64,000 nucleotides of DNA from Candidatus Protistibacter heckmannii. Lineage in GTDB: Bacteria; Pseudomonadota; Gammaproteobacteria; Burkholderiales; Burkholderiaceae. The position numbers were made by a program, and so were the translations under genes. The stretch is from contig JALBVF010000001.1 in assembly GCA_025050535.1 (NCBI GenBank), positions 536,088 to 600,087 on the forward strand, written 5' to 3'. Below are positions 41,218 to 55,773 of this stretch, piece after piece (positions within the stretch are counted from its first letter, which is position 1; each line of letters opens with the position of its first letter). The notes beneath the pieces are model-generated. The model was given only the letters and a program-made list of their open reading frames with translations, was not told where the DNA came from and did no database searches.

Positions 41218-42028
41218 ATGACTTATTGCTGCGGCTTGTGCCTGGACTCCGGCCTCGTGTTCCTGTCCGACTCCCGCACCAATGCCGGCGTCGACGCGAT
41301 TTCCACTTTCCGCAAGGTGACGGTGTTCGATAATCCGGGCGACCGGGTTCTGGTGCTCCAGACCTCGGAGCAACCTGGCGATCAGCCAGTCGGTGCGCCA
41401 GCTCTTGATGAATCCGGACGACGCGAAGCGCTCGCTCTGGCACGCCAAGACAATGTTCGAGGCGGCGCGCATGGTCGGAGACGCGGTGCGCAAGGTGCAT
41501 GCGCGCGACGCCGAGATGCTTAAGCAGCTCGGCATCGAATTCAACGTGAGCCTGATTTGCGGCGGCCAGATCAAGGGCGAGGCGCCGCGCATGTTCAACG
41601 TCTACTCGGCCGGCAACTTCATCGAGACCACGCCCGAGAACTGCTATTTCCAGATCGGCGAGGCCAAGTACGGCAAGCCCATCCTCGACCGCGTGCTGCG
41701 CCGCGCGACGCCGCTGGACGAGGCGGTCAAGAGCGCGCTGATCTCGATGGATTCGACCCTCAAGTCGAACATCTCCGTGGGCTTGCTGCTGGACCTGCTG
41801 GTCTACGAGACCGACGCGCTCAAGCTCACGCATTTCGTCAGCATCGACGAGAAGAACGAGTATTTCGCGATGGTCCGCGGGCTCTGGGCGTCCAAGCTGC
41901 GCCAGGCCTTCGCTGAAATCCGCGACCCGGTCTGGGAGACCGGCGCGGGCAGCGTGGACGGACTCAAGACCCTGGGCGCCTCAGCGCTGCCGCTGTTGGC
42001 GGTGACGCCGCCTCTGCCGCGCGGCTGA
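41218..42028 (+). pseudogene. Anbu-type proteasome-like peptidase, frameshifted
   Basis: Anbu (ancestral beta-subunit) is a self-compartmentalising Ntn-hydrolase. The start MTYCCGLCLDSGLVFLSDSR places the catalytic Thr at position 2, as in the family. The frame is lost near 41370, before 'NLAISQSVRQLLMNP', which continues in another frame through SLICGGQIKGE and FIETTPENCYFQIGEAKYGKP to 42028. A single indel explains it. Confidence 0.9.
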
Positions 42029-42098
42029 GCGCCTCGCCGGTTCGGCTTCGCCCTGCTTTTCCCCCAATTCCCAGAGGCCCCGAGAGGGCCTGCGCAGC

Positions 42099-46822
<4,724 letters not shown>

Positions 46823-46847
46823 ACACGCCTCGGGTGTCAGGGCTGCA

Positions 46848-47252
46848 ATGCGTCCTATCGTCCTGATGCTCGGCGTGCTACTGATGCTGGTGCAGTATCC
46901 GCTCTGGCTCGGCAGGGGCGGCTGGCTGCGGGTCTGGGACCTGGACCGGCAGGTGGGGGCGCAGCAGCGCAAGAACGAAGACCTGCGCGCCCGAAACGCC
47001 CGCCTGGAGGGCGAAGTCAAGGATCTGCGCGAAGGCAGCGGCGCCATCGAGGAGCGGGCGCGGTTGGAGTTCGGCATGATCAAGGAAGGCGAGACCTTCG
47101 TGCAGTTGCTAGGCACGCCGCCGCTGCCGGGTTCGGCCACCGCCCCGGCGGTGCAATCCGGCGCTCAATCTGGTGATCAAGCCGCGGCGCCGGGATCTCC
47201 AGGCGCCGCGCAGGCTCAGCCGCATGGCGCCAGGGCATCCGCCAAGCATTGA
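46848..47252 (+). CDS. ftsB: cell division protein FtsB
   Basis: FtsB is a bitopic divisome protein that forms the FtsQLB complex. It has an N-terminal membrane segment at about 4-20 ([19 protein letters not shown]), a coiled coil at about 30-65, and the family segment [18 protein letters not shown]. The Ala/Gln-rich tail of about 40 residues is longer than in E. coli FtsB (103 residues). Downstream of eno, as in many proteobacteria. Confidence 0.93.
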   Translation: MRPIVLMLGVLLMLVQYPLWLGRGGWLRVWDLDRQVGAQQRKNEDLRARNARLEGEVKDLREGSGAIEERARLEFGMIKEGETFVQLLGTPPLPGSATAPAVQSGAQSGDQAAAPGSPGAAQAQPHGARASAKH

Positions 47253-47287
47253 GCTTGCAGCGATTCGGCCAGACCGGTCGGCGGGCA

Positions 47288-47320
47288 TAAAAAAACGGCG
47301 TGGGAAACCGCGCCGTTTTG
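47288..47320. terminator. bidirectional intrinsic terminator after ftsB
   Basis: The stem AAAACGGCG (47292-47300) pairs with CGCCGTTTT (47311-47319) around a 10-base loop, with a T run on either strand. It serves the plus-strand pyrG-ftsB unit and the minus-strand lipoprotein. Confidence 0.85.
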
Positions 47321-47366
47321 CATGAGGGGGCTGCCTTTGACGCGGCTTCCAGCGCCGCTTCGCCGT

Positions 47367-47732
47367 TCAGGGATAGGGATAGTAGGGAAAGCCGCCACCC
47401 ATTCCCAGGCCTTAGGGGCGCGGCCCTCAGCCCCAATAATTCCAACCCCAGCCGTAGTGCGCCCAATACGCTTCGCGGGCGCGGGCCTGGGCTTCCCGCA
47501 GCCTACGTTCCTGGGCGGCGTCCTGCTCGCGCATGACCTGCTCGTCCAGGGCGCGCAGGCGCTGGCGTTCCTCGGGGCTGAGGCTGGCCGGCGGCGGCGT
47601 GTCGGCCAGACGCTGCACGGTGGGGCCGCCGTGCGCGGCGTCGCGCGTGATCTCGGCCGCGCAGCCGGTGAGCAGCAGGGCGGCGCGCCGCGGAAACGTG
47701 ACGCACTTTGTCTGGCGGGGAGAGTGGGTCAT
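47367..47732 (-). pseudogene. small lipoprotein, apparently shortened by terminal nonsense codons
   Basis: The ATG at 47732 reads MTHSPRQTKCVTFPRRAALLLTGCAAE, with a lipobox LLTG-C, then a Glu/Arg-rich helix and YWAHYGWGWNYWG before TGA (47427-47429). In the same frame a further TAA (47412-47414) and finally TGA (47367-47369) follow. The intervening codons spell GPRP and GLGMGGGFPYYPYP, a composition that continues the Trp/Tyr/Gly-rich tail. The original product was probably about 20 residues longer. The 101-residue form may still be made. Function unknown. Confidence 0.55.
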
Positions 47733-47790
47733 GGGCGTGGGCTCGTGGTCTGCGCCGGGCGGGCGCTTGCCGCTGCGCGCGTTGCCGTGC

Positions 47791-48750
47791 TCATTGCCTG
47801 CGCGTGGGCGCGGAGCGGATGCCTTCTGTGAGTATCTGGCTGGCGAAAAGTTGCCGGCAGTCCACCGGATCGAAGGTGTAGCCCTGGCCGCAGAATTCGC
47901 ATTGCACGTCCACCAGCCCGCGTTCCTCGAGGATGCTTTCCACTTCCGGCTGGCCGAGCATGCGCAGCATGCCGCCGACCTTGGCGCGCGAGCAGGCGCA
48001 GCGGAAATTGGCGCGCTGCGGCGGAAACAGGCGCACGCCGTGCTCCTCGGACTCTTGCAGGAAGAGGCGGTGCAGCACGGTTTCGGTGTCGACCTTGAGC
48101 AGTTCGTCGATGCCCAGGGTGGCGCCGAGGTGGCAGACGCGGCCCCAGGCGTCGGCGTCAACTTTGCGGGGCAGGCTGCCGGCCTTGCCGCCGGCGTCGG
48201 GCATTTTCTGCAGCAGAAGGCCGCCAGCGGACTGGGCGTCGGCGGCGAGCCAGATGCGCGCCTCGATCTGCTCGGAGCTGCGCATGTATTGTTCGAGCAC
48301 CGCGGCCATGCTGGTCAGCGGCCCGTTTTCGTCGGACAGCGGCACGATGCCCTGATAGGGCTGCTGGCCGGGCGTCTTGCGCTGCGGGTCGAGGGTGATG
48401 GCGAAGCAGCCCCGGCCTTCGGCGTTGAGCATGTCGGTGAGGCTGGCGTCCTCAGCGATGTGCGCGTCCTCGGCGAGGGTGGCGGTGGCACGCATGTCCA
48501 GATTGGACGGGCATTCCACGACCAGCAGCCGCACCGGGCCGTCGCCGTGGATCTGCATGATCATCGAGCCTTCGAATTTGAGGCTGGCGGTGAGCAGGGC
48601 GGCGGCCGAGGTCATCTGGCCGAGCAGTTCGCGCACGGGCGCGGGATAGTCGCGGCGCGAGAGGATTTCCCGCCAGGTGTCCTTGAGCTGGATCATCCCG
48701 CCGCGCACCGGCGCGGCCTGAAACATGAATCGGTGCAGCTCGTCAGCCAT
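47791..48750 (-). CDS. hslO: redox-regulated holdase chaperone Hsp33
   Basis: Hsp33 is activated by oxidation and unfolding of a zinc centre and protects proteins during oxidative stress. At 319 residues it carries the zinc ligands CAC (in FRCACS) and CEFC (VQCEFCGQGYTF) in the C-terminal redox switch, and an N-terminal domain with LLGQMTSAAALLTASLKFEGSM. Intact and of usual length. Confidence 0.95.
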   Translation of the reverse strand: MADELHRFMFQAAPVRGGMIQLKDTWREILSRRDYPAPVRELLGQMTSAAALLTASLKFEGSMIMQIHGDGPVRLLVVECPSNLDMRATATLAEDAHIAEDASLTDMLNAEGRGCFAITLDPQRKTPGQQPYQGIVPLSDENGPLTSMAAVLEQYMRSSEQIEARIWLAADAQSAGGLLLQKMPDAGGKAGSLPRKVDADAWGRVCHLGATLGIDELLKVDTETVLHRLFLQESEEHGVRLFPPQRANFRCACSRAKVGGMLRMLGQPEVESILEERGLVDVQCEFCGQGYTFDPVDCRQLFASQILTEGIRSAPTRRQ

Positions 48751-48792
48751 CTTGCCTCGTGTGGTGTCGCGGGATGTGTCTGCGCCGCATGC

Positions 48793-49317
48793 TCAGCCGA
48801 TGCGCTTGAGCGTGGCGCGGAAGCGGTCCTTGCGCTTGACGTCGTTGGAGGAGTTCTTGCCCATGCCGGCCAGGGCCTCCGGGGTGAGTGTGCGCACGAC
48901 CTTGGCGGGCGCGCCCAGGATCAGGGAGTTTTCCGGGAAGACCTTGCCCTCGGTGACCACCGAGCCGGCGCCGACCAGGCAGTTCTTGCCGATGACCGCG
49001 CCGTTGAGCACGACGGCATGGATGCCGATGAGCGCGCCGTCGTGCACGGTGCAGCCGTGCAGCATGGCCTGGTGGCCGATGGTGACGTTCTTTCCCACGG
49101 TGAGGGGATAGCCGGGGTCGGTGTGCAGCACTGCGCCTTCCTGGACGTTGCTGCCCTCACCGATGCTGATGAGTTCGTTGTCGCCGCGGATGGCGGCGAA
49201 GGGCCAGATGCTGCTGTCGGCCTGCAGCTCGACCTTGCCGGTGACCACGGCTTCTTCCGCGACCCAGGCGCTGCCCGCGATGCTCGGGCTGTCCTCGCCA
49301 AGTTGGTAAATCGCCAT
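48793..49317 (-). CDS. gamma-class carbonic anhydrase-like hexapeptide-repeat protein
   Basis: A left-handed beta-helix protein of the gamma-CA/YrdA family, 174 residues. The start at 49317 ([13 protein letters not shown]) has a GGAGAG site 7-12 bp upstream. Metal-ligand histidines are in [20 protein letters not shown], and the hexapeptide repeats run from about 20 to 135. The physiological role of this subfamily is unsettled; bicarbonate interconversion is inferred from the family. Confidence 0.9.
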   Translation of the reverse strand: MAIYQLGEDSPSIAGSAWVAEEAVVTGKVELQADSSIWPFAAIRGDNELISIGEGSNVQEGAVLHTDPGYPLTVGKNVTIGHQAMLHGCTVHDGALIGIHAVVLNGAVIGKNCLVGAGSVVTEGKVFPENSLILGAPAKVVRTLTPEALAGMGKNSSNDVKRKDRFRATLKRIG

Positions 49318-49551
49318 TCTTTGTCTCTCCACGATAAGACTTCCGCCTCGGCGGCGGCCGCAATTTCCGTTGCGAATTCAGCCACGATGTCAGGCCAAAT
49401 TTCCGCCCATTGTACGCCGCGGGCGTGAGGCATCCCGATCCCTGTCGGGGAAACGTGAATCTTGGTCATGGCGGCTGGTTCGAGGTTCGGGGCGCGTGCT
49501 GGAATGCCCGGTCCTGATTTCAGGAATTCTTGGAGAAATTGCTTATGCATC

Positions 49552-50526
49552 ATGCACGTTCACGGGCCGCGCGCGGTAATCCTCGCCGCGCTGGCGGCTT
49601 CCGCGGTTCTGGTCGCAGGCGGCGCCCGCGCCGCGGCGAATATCAGCTTCACGGCTCCGGAGTCTTATCCGGAGGGCGTGGCCGTCCATGTGGCGAAGAA
49701 GGAACTGCTGGTCAGCTCCATGCACATGGGCACCATCGGCCGCGTGGCGATGGACGGCAAATACCAGCCCTTCATCGAGGATGAGCGTTTGATCTCCTCG
49801 GTCGGCATGACGGTGGACTCCAAGCGAAATCTGCTCTGGGTGGCGATCGCCGATTCGGGCCTGTCGGTGCGCAGCAAGCCCAAGACCAAGCGCAAACTGG
49901 CCGCCGCCGCGGCCTTCGACCTCGCCACCGGCAAGCGCGTTGCGTATCACGACCTGGGCGTCCTCGCGCAGGGCGAGCATTTCGCCAACGACCTGACGCT
50001 CGACGAGCAGGGCAACGTCTACGTCACCGACAGCTTCTCGCCGGTGATCTAAAAGATCGACGCCGCGGGCAAGGCCTCTGTGTTCGCGCAGAGCAAGCTG
50101 TTCGAAGGCGAGGGCTTCAACCTGAACGGCATCGTCCATCATCCGGCGGGCTTCCTGCTGGTCGGCAAGTACAATAGCGGCGGGCTGCTCGTCGTCGACG
50201 AGAAGGATCCCACCAAGATCGCCAAGGTCAAGCTGCCGGAGAATTTCTCGGGCGCCGACGGGCTGGTGCTGCTGGCGCCGGACCGGCTGCTGATCGTGCA
50301 GAACAAGGGGCCGGCGGGCGGCGCGGACCGCACCGTGGAACTGAGCACCAAGGACAACTTGGCCTCGGCCGAGCTTGCGGGCAGCTTCAAGAGCGTGCAG
50401 CCCTTCCCGACGACGGCGGCCAGTGCCGGCAACACAGCCTACGTGCTCAACGCCAAGCTGGGCGAGCTGTTTGATCCGAAGGGCCCGCGCTCCAAGAACT
50501 ATCTACTGCAGGCGCTGGATTTCTAA
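49552..50526 (+). pseudogene. secreted SMP-30/gluconolactonase-like beta-propeller protein, single ochre codon
   Basis: A signal peptide (MHVHGPRAVILAALAASAVLVAGGARA) precedes propeller repeats with LTLDEQGNVYVTDSFSPVI and GEGFNLNGIVHHPAGFLLVGKY. TAA at 50050-50052 interrupts 'SPVI-stop-KIDAAGK', where Tyr is the usual residue, and the same frame continues to 50526. No frameshift is seen after the chosen start. One substitution accounts for inactivation. Natural substrate unknown. Confidence 0.85.
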
Positions 50527-50544
50527 GTCCCGCCATCTGAAACA

Positions 50545-50569
50545 CGCCGCCGGGGTTGCTCCGGCGGCG
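50545..50569. terminator. GC hairpin after the propeller gene
   Basis: A perfect 9 bp stem, CGCCGCCGG (50545-50553) with CCGGCGGCG (50561-50569), lies 18 bp past the stop. There is no T run. Confidence 0.45.
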
Positions 50570-50659
50570 CGGTTCTCCGGGCTGTCACGCGGAGAGCCGG
50601 GTGAAAACGCTATACTCGCTGACATCGAGCGACCGTTCAGCGTCAGCGAGTTTCCCGTT

Positions 50660-51591
50660 GTGAAGCGTCACCAGCCATCCCGATCCGAATTCATCGAAGT
50701 CAGCGCGCCTGCGCTACCACGTTCGCCACTGGGGCCGTGAGGGCGCGCCCATCCTGTTCCTGGTGCACGGCTGGATGGACGTGGGCGCGTCTTTCCAATT
50801 CCTCGTCGACGCCCTGGAGGGCGATTGGCACGTGATCGCGCCGGACTGGCGCGGCTACGGCGAGACCGGCTGGGCCGGCGCCGAACCCGGCGCCAACGGC
50901 TACTGGTTTCCTGACTACATGGCCGACCTCGACGCGCTGCTCGACCATTTCTCGCCCGACGCGCCCGTCAATCTTCTGGGCCACAGCATGGGCGGCAACA
51001 TCGTGCTGTTCTACGCTGGCATCCGTCCCGAGCGCATCCGCCGCCTGGTCAACCTGGAGGGCTTCGGCATGGCCGAGAACCGTCCCAAGCAGGCGCCCGT
51101 GCGCTACGCCAAGTGGATGGACCAGCTCAAGGAGGGCAAGCGGTTGCAGACCTACGCCACGGTGGGCGATGTGGCCGAGCGGCTGCGCAAGAACAATCCG
51201 CGCCTGACCAAGGCGCGCGCGGAATTCCTCGCGCCGTACTGGTCGCGCCAGCTCGAGGACGGTCGCTGGGAGATCAGCGGCGATCCGGCGAACAAGCTGA
51301 TCAACCCCCATCCTCTATCAACTGCCCGAGGCCCAGGCCTGCTGGGCACGCATCACCGCGCCGGTCCTGCACGTGGAGGCGAAGCAGACGGACGCGCCGC
51401 GCTGGCTCGCCGGCGGCAAGGCGGATTTCACGATGGACGCCTTCCGCAGCCGCTTCGACGTGATCAAGAACCGCAAGGACGCGATCATTGATCAGGCCGG
51501 CCATATGGTCCACCACGACCAGCCCGAGAAGCTGGCGCGCCTGCTGGAGGCTTTCTGCCTGCAGGAGGCGGCGCCGGCAGGCGTAAAATAG
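50660..51591 (+). pseudogene. alpha/beta hydrolase, two frameshifts
   Basis: GTG 50660 begins VKRHQPSRSEFIEV. The frame shifts near 50700 into LRYHVRHWGREGAPILFLVHGWMDVG, with the nucleophile elbow GHSMGGN. It shifts again at a C5 run (51305-51309) into PILYQLPEAQACWARITAPVLHVEA and the C-terminal DQAGHMVHHDQPEKLA with the catalytic His. A -10-like TATACT is present near 50619. The enzyme is non-functional as written. Confidence 0.87.
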
Positions 51592-51596
51592 AGCTT

Positions 51597-52478
51597 ATGG
51601 ATCTTCCAAGACACCTGCCTGGCGCCCTGACCGGGATTCCCCAGGACATCAACGCCGATCTGCACTGCCATTCCCGAGTGTCGGACGGCACCCTCGAGCC
51701 TGAAGAGCTGGCCCGCCGCGCGCACGACGCGGGCGTGCAGCTCTGGGCGCTCACCGACCACGACGAGATCGGCGGCCAGTCGCGTGCGCGCGCAGCAGCC
51801 GAGGCCCTGGGCATGCGCTACGTGACCGGGGTGGAGATTTCCGTGACCTGGGCGGGGCAGACCCTGCACATCGTCGGGTTGAACGTCGATCCGCAGGCAC
51901 AGGCCCTGGTCGAGGGGCTGGAGAGCGTGCGCGCCGGCCGCGGCCGGCGCGCCCACGACATGAGCGACGCCCTGGCCAAGCTTGGCATCCACGGTGCCTA
52001 CGAAGGCGCGCTCAAGTACGTGGGCAATCCCGAGCTGATCTCCCGCACCCATTTCGCCCGCTATCTGGTGGAAATCAGCGTCTGCTCGGAGATCGGCGAG
52101 GTGTTCGACAAATATCTGGGCGAGGGCAAGCCGGCCTTCGTCGGCCACCGCTGGGCCACGCTGACCGAGGCGGTGGGCTGGATCCTCGCCGCGGGCGGGG
52201 TGGCGGTGATCGCGCATCCGGGCCGCTACAAGCTCACGCCGCTGGAGCGGCATGCGTTGTTCGAGGAATTCAAGCAGCTCGGCGGGCTGGCCATCGAAGT
52301 GACGACCGGCAGCCATACCGTGGCCCAGTACCGTGAATACGCCGAGCTGGCGAAGGAATGCGGCTTCCTGGCCTCGCGCGGCTCGGACTTCCATGGCCCA
52401 GAGGAGAGCCGCGTCGAGCTCGGCAGCCTGCCGCCGCTGCCCGATTCGCTGCAGCCGGTCTGGAGCCTCTGGCGCTGA
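51597..52478 (+). CDS. PHP-domain phosphoesterase (RNase AM/YciV family)
   Basis: The polymerase-and-histidinol-phosphatase fold is shown by INADLHCHSRVSDG (motif I), ALTDHDEIGG (motif II), VIAHPGRYKL (motif III) and ASRGSDFHGP (motif IV). Relatives such as E. coli YciV act as 5'-3' exonucleases on short RNA ends or as 3',5'-nucleotide phosphatases. It is 293 residues and intact. It starts 5 bp after the hydrolase remnant and is followed by a YciO-like gene, a common pairing. Confidence 0.9.
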   Translation: MDLPRHLPGALTGIPQDINADLHCHSRVSDGTLEPEELARRAHDAGVQLWALTDHDEIGGQSRARAAAEALGMRYVTGVEISVTWAGQTLHIVGLNVDPQAQALVEGLESVRAGRGRRAHDMSDALAKLGIHGAYEGALKYVGNPELISRTHFARYLVEISVCSEIGEVFDKYLGEGKPAFVGHRWATLTEAVGWILAAGGVAVIAHPGRYKLTPLERHALFEEFKQLGGLAIEVTTGSHTVAQYREYAELAKECGFLASRGSDFHGPEESRVELGSLPPLPDSLQPVWSLWR

Positions 52479-52560
52479 CGAGCCAGCTCCGGGCGGGGGA
52501 TCGCCGATCCCAGCCGCGCCCAGGCCTGCAACGCAAGGCGTCCCATTCCGACTCACCGCC

Positions 52561-53187
52561 ATGTCCCAATATTTTTCCGTCCATCCGCAGAATCCGCAGA
52601 CGCGCCTGCTGCGCCAGGCCGCGCAGATCCTGCGCGAGGGCGGGCTGATCGCGCTGCCGACCGATTCGGGCTACGCCCTGGCCTGCCAGATCGACGACAA
52701 GAGCGCGGTGGAGCGCCTTCGCCGGCTGCGCGGCATCGACGAGCGCTACCATCTCACGCTGATGTGCCGCGACCTCTCGGAGCTGGCGAATTTCGCCTGC
52801 GTCGACAATGTGCAGTACCGCATGCTCAAGGCGGCCACGCCGGGCCCCTTCGTCTTTATTTTCGAAGCCACGCGCGAGGTGCCGCGCCGGCTCTCGCATC
52901 CTTCGCGCAAGACCATCGGCCTGCGCGTGCCGGAGAACGCCGTGATGCAGGCGCTGCTGGCCGAGCACGGCCATCCCCTGCTGTCCGCGACGCTGCTTCT
53001 GCCGGGCGAGGAGGAGTCGCTGGCGGATCCGGAGATAATCCGCGAGCGCCTGGAAAAGCAACTCAATCTGGTGATCGACGGCGGCGCCAGCCCCGCCAAG
53101 GCCAGCACTGTGGTGGATCTGAGTGGCGGCGAGCCGGAGCTGGTCCGTCGCGGCGCCGGCGATCCGGCTTTGCTCGGGATGGAATAA
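52561..53187 (+). CDS. YciO/YrdC-family L-threonylcarbamoyladenylate synthase-like protein
   Basis: A 208-residue SUA5/YciO/YrdC fold protein. The start at 52561 (MSQYFSVHPQNPQTRLLRQAA) is chosen because upstream frames overlap the PHP gene. ALPTDSGYALACQ is the ATP/threonine-binding segment, and the C-terminal STVVDLSGGEPELVRRGAG is the conserved end. The YciO branch has weak or undefined t6A activity, so the tRNA role is not certain. Confidence 0.88.
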   Translation: MSQYFSVHPQNPQTRLLRQAAQILREGGLIALPTDSGYALACQIDDKSAVERLRRLRGIDERYHLTLMCRDLSELANFACVDNVQYRMLKAATPGPFVFIFEATREVPRRLSHPSRKTIGLRVPENAVMQALLAEHGHPLLSATLLLPGEEESLADPEIIRERLEKQLNLVIDGGASPAKASTVVDLSGGEPELVRRGAGDPALLGME

Positions 53188-53201
53188 GTACAATCCTGCC
53201 G

Positions 53202-53855
53202 ATGGATGCTTCCCAGATACAGGCCGTTCTGGTCTTCGCCATGCCGGTGCTGTTCGCCATCACCCTGCACGAGGCCGCCCACGGCTACGCCGCGCGGCAT
53301 TTCGGCGACAACACCGCCTACATGATGGGCCGCATCAGCCTCAATCCGATCCGCCACATCGATCCGATCGGCACGATCCTCATGCCGCTGCTGCTGTATT
53401 TCGCCACCAGTGGCGCCTTCCTCTTCGGCTACGCCAAGCCGGTGCCGGTGAATTTCGGCCGGCTGCGCGATCCGCGCTGGCACGGCATGTGGGTGGCGCT
53501 GGCCGGGCCGGGCATCAATTTCGCCATGGCCCTGGGCTGGGGGCTGCTGGCTATCGCCCTGAGCCTGGGAGGCCTCCAGGAGCCGTTTTTCTTCCAGATG
53601 GTGCAGGCCGGGGTGCTGGTCAACCTGGTGATGTGCGCCTTCAACCTGTTTCCGCTGCCGCCGCTCGACGGCGGGCGCGTCCTCGTCTCGCTGCTGCCGA
53701 TCGGGCCGGCGCGGCTGCTGGCGCGCACCGAACGCTACGGCTTTTTCATCGTGATGGCGCTGATCTTGCTTGGCGCGGTCACCAAGATCTGGATGCGGCC
53801 CGTGATGTACGGGCTGAATCTGGCGATTGAGCTTATCCTTTCACCTCTTTACTGA
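53202..53855 (+). CDS. site-2-protease family (M50) membrane metalloprotease
   Basis: 217 residues with four or five membrane segments. The zinc motif HEAAH lies at about 23-27 in TLHEAAHGYAARHFGD, and the third ligand is in PPLDGGRVL near 162. Members of this short subfamily (YwhC-like) lack the PDZ domain of RseP, and their substrates are mostly unknown. Intact; 14 bp precede it after the YciO-like gene. Confidence 0.9.
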   Translation: MDASQIQAVLVFAMPVLFAITLHEAAHGYAARHFGDNTAYMMGRISLNPIRHIDPIGTILMPLLLYFATSGAFLFGYAKPVPVNFGRLRDPRWHGMWVALAGPGINFAMALGWGLLAIALSLGGLQEPFFFQMVQAGVLVNLVMCAFNLFPLPPLDGGRVLVSLLPIGPARLLARTERYGFFIVMALILLGAVTKIWMRPVMYGLNLAIELILSPLY

Positions 53856-53869
53856 CTCCTGACCTGAGC

Positions 53870-55072
53870 ATGTTCCAAGAACGCGTCCTCTCCGGCATGC
53901 GCCCCACCGGCGCGCTGCACCTGGGCCACTACTATGGCGTCCTGAAAAACTGGGTGCGGCTGCAGGCCGAATATCCCTGCTTTTTCTTCGTCGCCGACTG
54001 GCATGCGCTGACGACGCACTACGAAGACACCGGCATCATCGAGGAATCGGTCTGGGAGATGCAGGTCGACTGGCTGGCGGCAGGCGTCGATCCGACGCAG
54101 GCCACGCTCTTCATCCAGAGCCGCGTGCCCGAGCATGCCGAGCTCTTCCTGCTTCTCTCCATGGGCACGCCGCTAGGCTGGCTCGAACGTGTGCCGACCT
54201 ACAAGGACCAGATCGAAAAGCTCAAGGACAAGGATCTGTCCACCTACGGCTTCCTAGGCTATCCGATGATGATGGCGGCCGACATCCTGATCTACCGCGC
54301 GCTGCACGTGCCGGTGGGCGAGGACCAGATTCCGCACATCGAGATCACGCGCGAAATCGCGCGGCGCTTCAACTATCTCTATGGCCGCGAGCCCGGCTTC
54401 GAGGAAAAGGCGCTGGAGGCAGCCAAGAAGCTCGGTGGCAAGCGCACCAAGCTCTATCTCGAGCTGCGCAACGAATACCAGGAGCAGGGCAAGGAAGAGG
54501 CCCTGGAGCAGGCCCGCGCGCTGCTCTCCGATTCGCAGAGCCTGTCCATGGGAGATCGCGAGCGGCTTTTCGGCTACCTCGAAGGCTCGTGCAAGATCAT
54601 CCTCATTGAGCCGCAGGCGATGCTCACAAAGGAGGCGCGCATGCCCGGCCTGGACGGTAATAAGATGTCCAAGTCCTACGGCAACGCTATCGCCCTGCGC
54701 GAGGACAAGGACAGTATCATGAAGAAAGTGCGCACCATGCCTACCGACCCGGCGCGCGTGCGCCGCACCGATCCGGGCGATCCGGAAAAGTGTCCGGTCT
54801 GGCAGCTGCACAAGGTCTATTCCGACGACGCCACCCGCGACTGGGCGCAGAAGGGCTGCCGCAGCGCGGGTATCGGCTGCCTCGAATGCAAGCAGCCGGT
54901 GATCGAAAGCATCCTGCGCGAGCAGCAGCCCATCATGGAGCGCGCGCAGAAATATCTCGACGATCCCAGCCTGCTGCGCGCCATCGTCGCCGACGGCTGC
55001 GACAAGGCGCGCAAGGTGGCGCAGGAAACCATGCGCGAAGTGCGTGAATCCCTGGGGCTGTCCTACTCGTGA
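53870..55072 (+). CDS. trpS: tryptophanyl-tRNA synthetase
   Basis: Class I synthetase charging tRNA-Trp. The HIGH-like motif is GALHLGHYYG (about 16-25), and KMSKS is present in GNKMSKSYGN. At 400 residues it is longer than the E. coli enzyme (334), consistent with the long betaproteobacterial TrpS with a C-terminal extension (ending in MREVRESLGLSYS). The stop overlaps the next GTG start. Confidence 0.95.
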   Translation: MFQERVLSGMRPTGALHLGHYYGVLKNWVRLQAEYPCFFFVADWHALTTHYEDTGIIEESVWEMQVDWLAAGVDPTQATLFIQSRVPEHAELFLLLSMGTPLGWLERVPTYKDQIEKLKDKDLSTYGFLGYPMMMAADILIYRALHVPVGEDQIPHIEITREIARRFNYLYGREPGFEEKALEAAKKLGGKRTKLYLELRNEYQEQGKEEALEQARALLSDSQSLSMGDRERLFGYLEGSCKIILIEPQAMLTKEARMPGLDGNKMSKSYGNAIALREDKDSIMKKVRTMPTDPARVRRTDPGDPEKCPVWQLHKVYSDDATRDWAQKGCRSAGIGCLECKQPVIESILREQQPIMERAQKYLDDPSLLRAIVADGCDKARKVAQETMREVRESLGLSYS

Positions 55073-55680
55073 CCGGGCACGGCGGCGGCGCGCTCTCGGC
55101 CTGGGTCGCCACCCATGCGCCGCTGATCCGCGCGGGCGGATCCGTGCTCGACCTGGCCTGCGGCCGGGGACGGCATGCGCGGTGGCTGGCGGCGCGGGGG
55201 CATGCGGTGCTGTCGGTGGACCGCGACGCCGCGGCCCTGGCGGAACTGGCGGGGAAGATGGAGCAAGCCGGCGCGGTGTCTCCCGGCGGCGTCGAGATCC
55301 TGCAGGCGGACCTGGACCAGGGCGTCTGGCAGCTCGCGGGCCGGCGCTTCGACGGCATCGTCGTCACCAACTATCTGTACCGGCCGCTGTTTCCCCATTT
55401 GCGCGCGGCTCTGGCCCCCAGCGGTGTGCTGATCTACGAAACCTTCGCCGCTGGCAATGAACGCTTCGGCAAGCCCTCGAATCCAGACTTCCTCCTGCGG
55501 CCCGGCGAACTGCTCGCGAGCTTGGCCGGGCCCGGCGCGCAGGCTTGCGCGGAAGACGGCGCAGCCCCGTCCGGCAAGGCCGCACCGGAATTCCGGGTGC
55601 TTGCCTATCAGCACGGCCAAGTCGAAAAACCGGCGCCCGCGATGGTCCAGCGCATCTGCCTGTTACGCACCGGGGAATAA
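55069..55680 (+). CDS. class I SAM-dependent methyltransferase
   Basis: 203 residues. The start GTG 55069 overlaps the trpS stop (GTGA). Motif I is VLDLACGRGRHARWLA, with the acidic residue of motif II in VLSVDRDAAAL. TehB-like small-molecule methyltransferases resemble it, but the substrate is unknown. A low-complexity insert (GAQACAEDGAAPSGKAAPE) near 160-178 is local variation. Intact. Confidence 0.87.
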   Translation: MTGHGGGALSAWVATHAPLIRAGGSVLDLACGRGRHARWLAARGHAVLSVDRDAAALAELAGKMEQAGAVSPGGVEILQADLDQGVWQLAGRRFDGIVVTNYLYRPLFPHLRAALAPSGVLIYETFAAGNERFGKPSNPDFLLRPGELLASLAGPGAQACAEDGAAPSGKAAPEFRVLAYQHGQVEKPAPAMVQRICLLRTGE

Positions 55681-55773
55681 CCGGGTGACAGGCAGGTCGA
55701 TTCCGCTACAATCCCGTTATTTGGCGGCTGAACCGCCGACAAAACCCTATCCGCATTCCGCTGAATTTCGCTT

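Noticed and set aside
49318..49470. Minus-strand frame starting MTKIHVSPTGIGMPHARGVQ upstream of the gamma carbonic anhydrase
   Set aside because: It overlaps the clear start and Shine-Dalgarno of the carbonic anhydrase gene and shows no known motif; too short to support.
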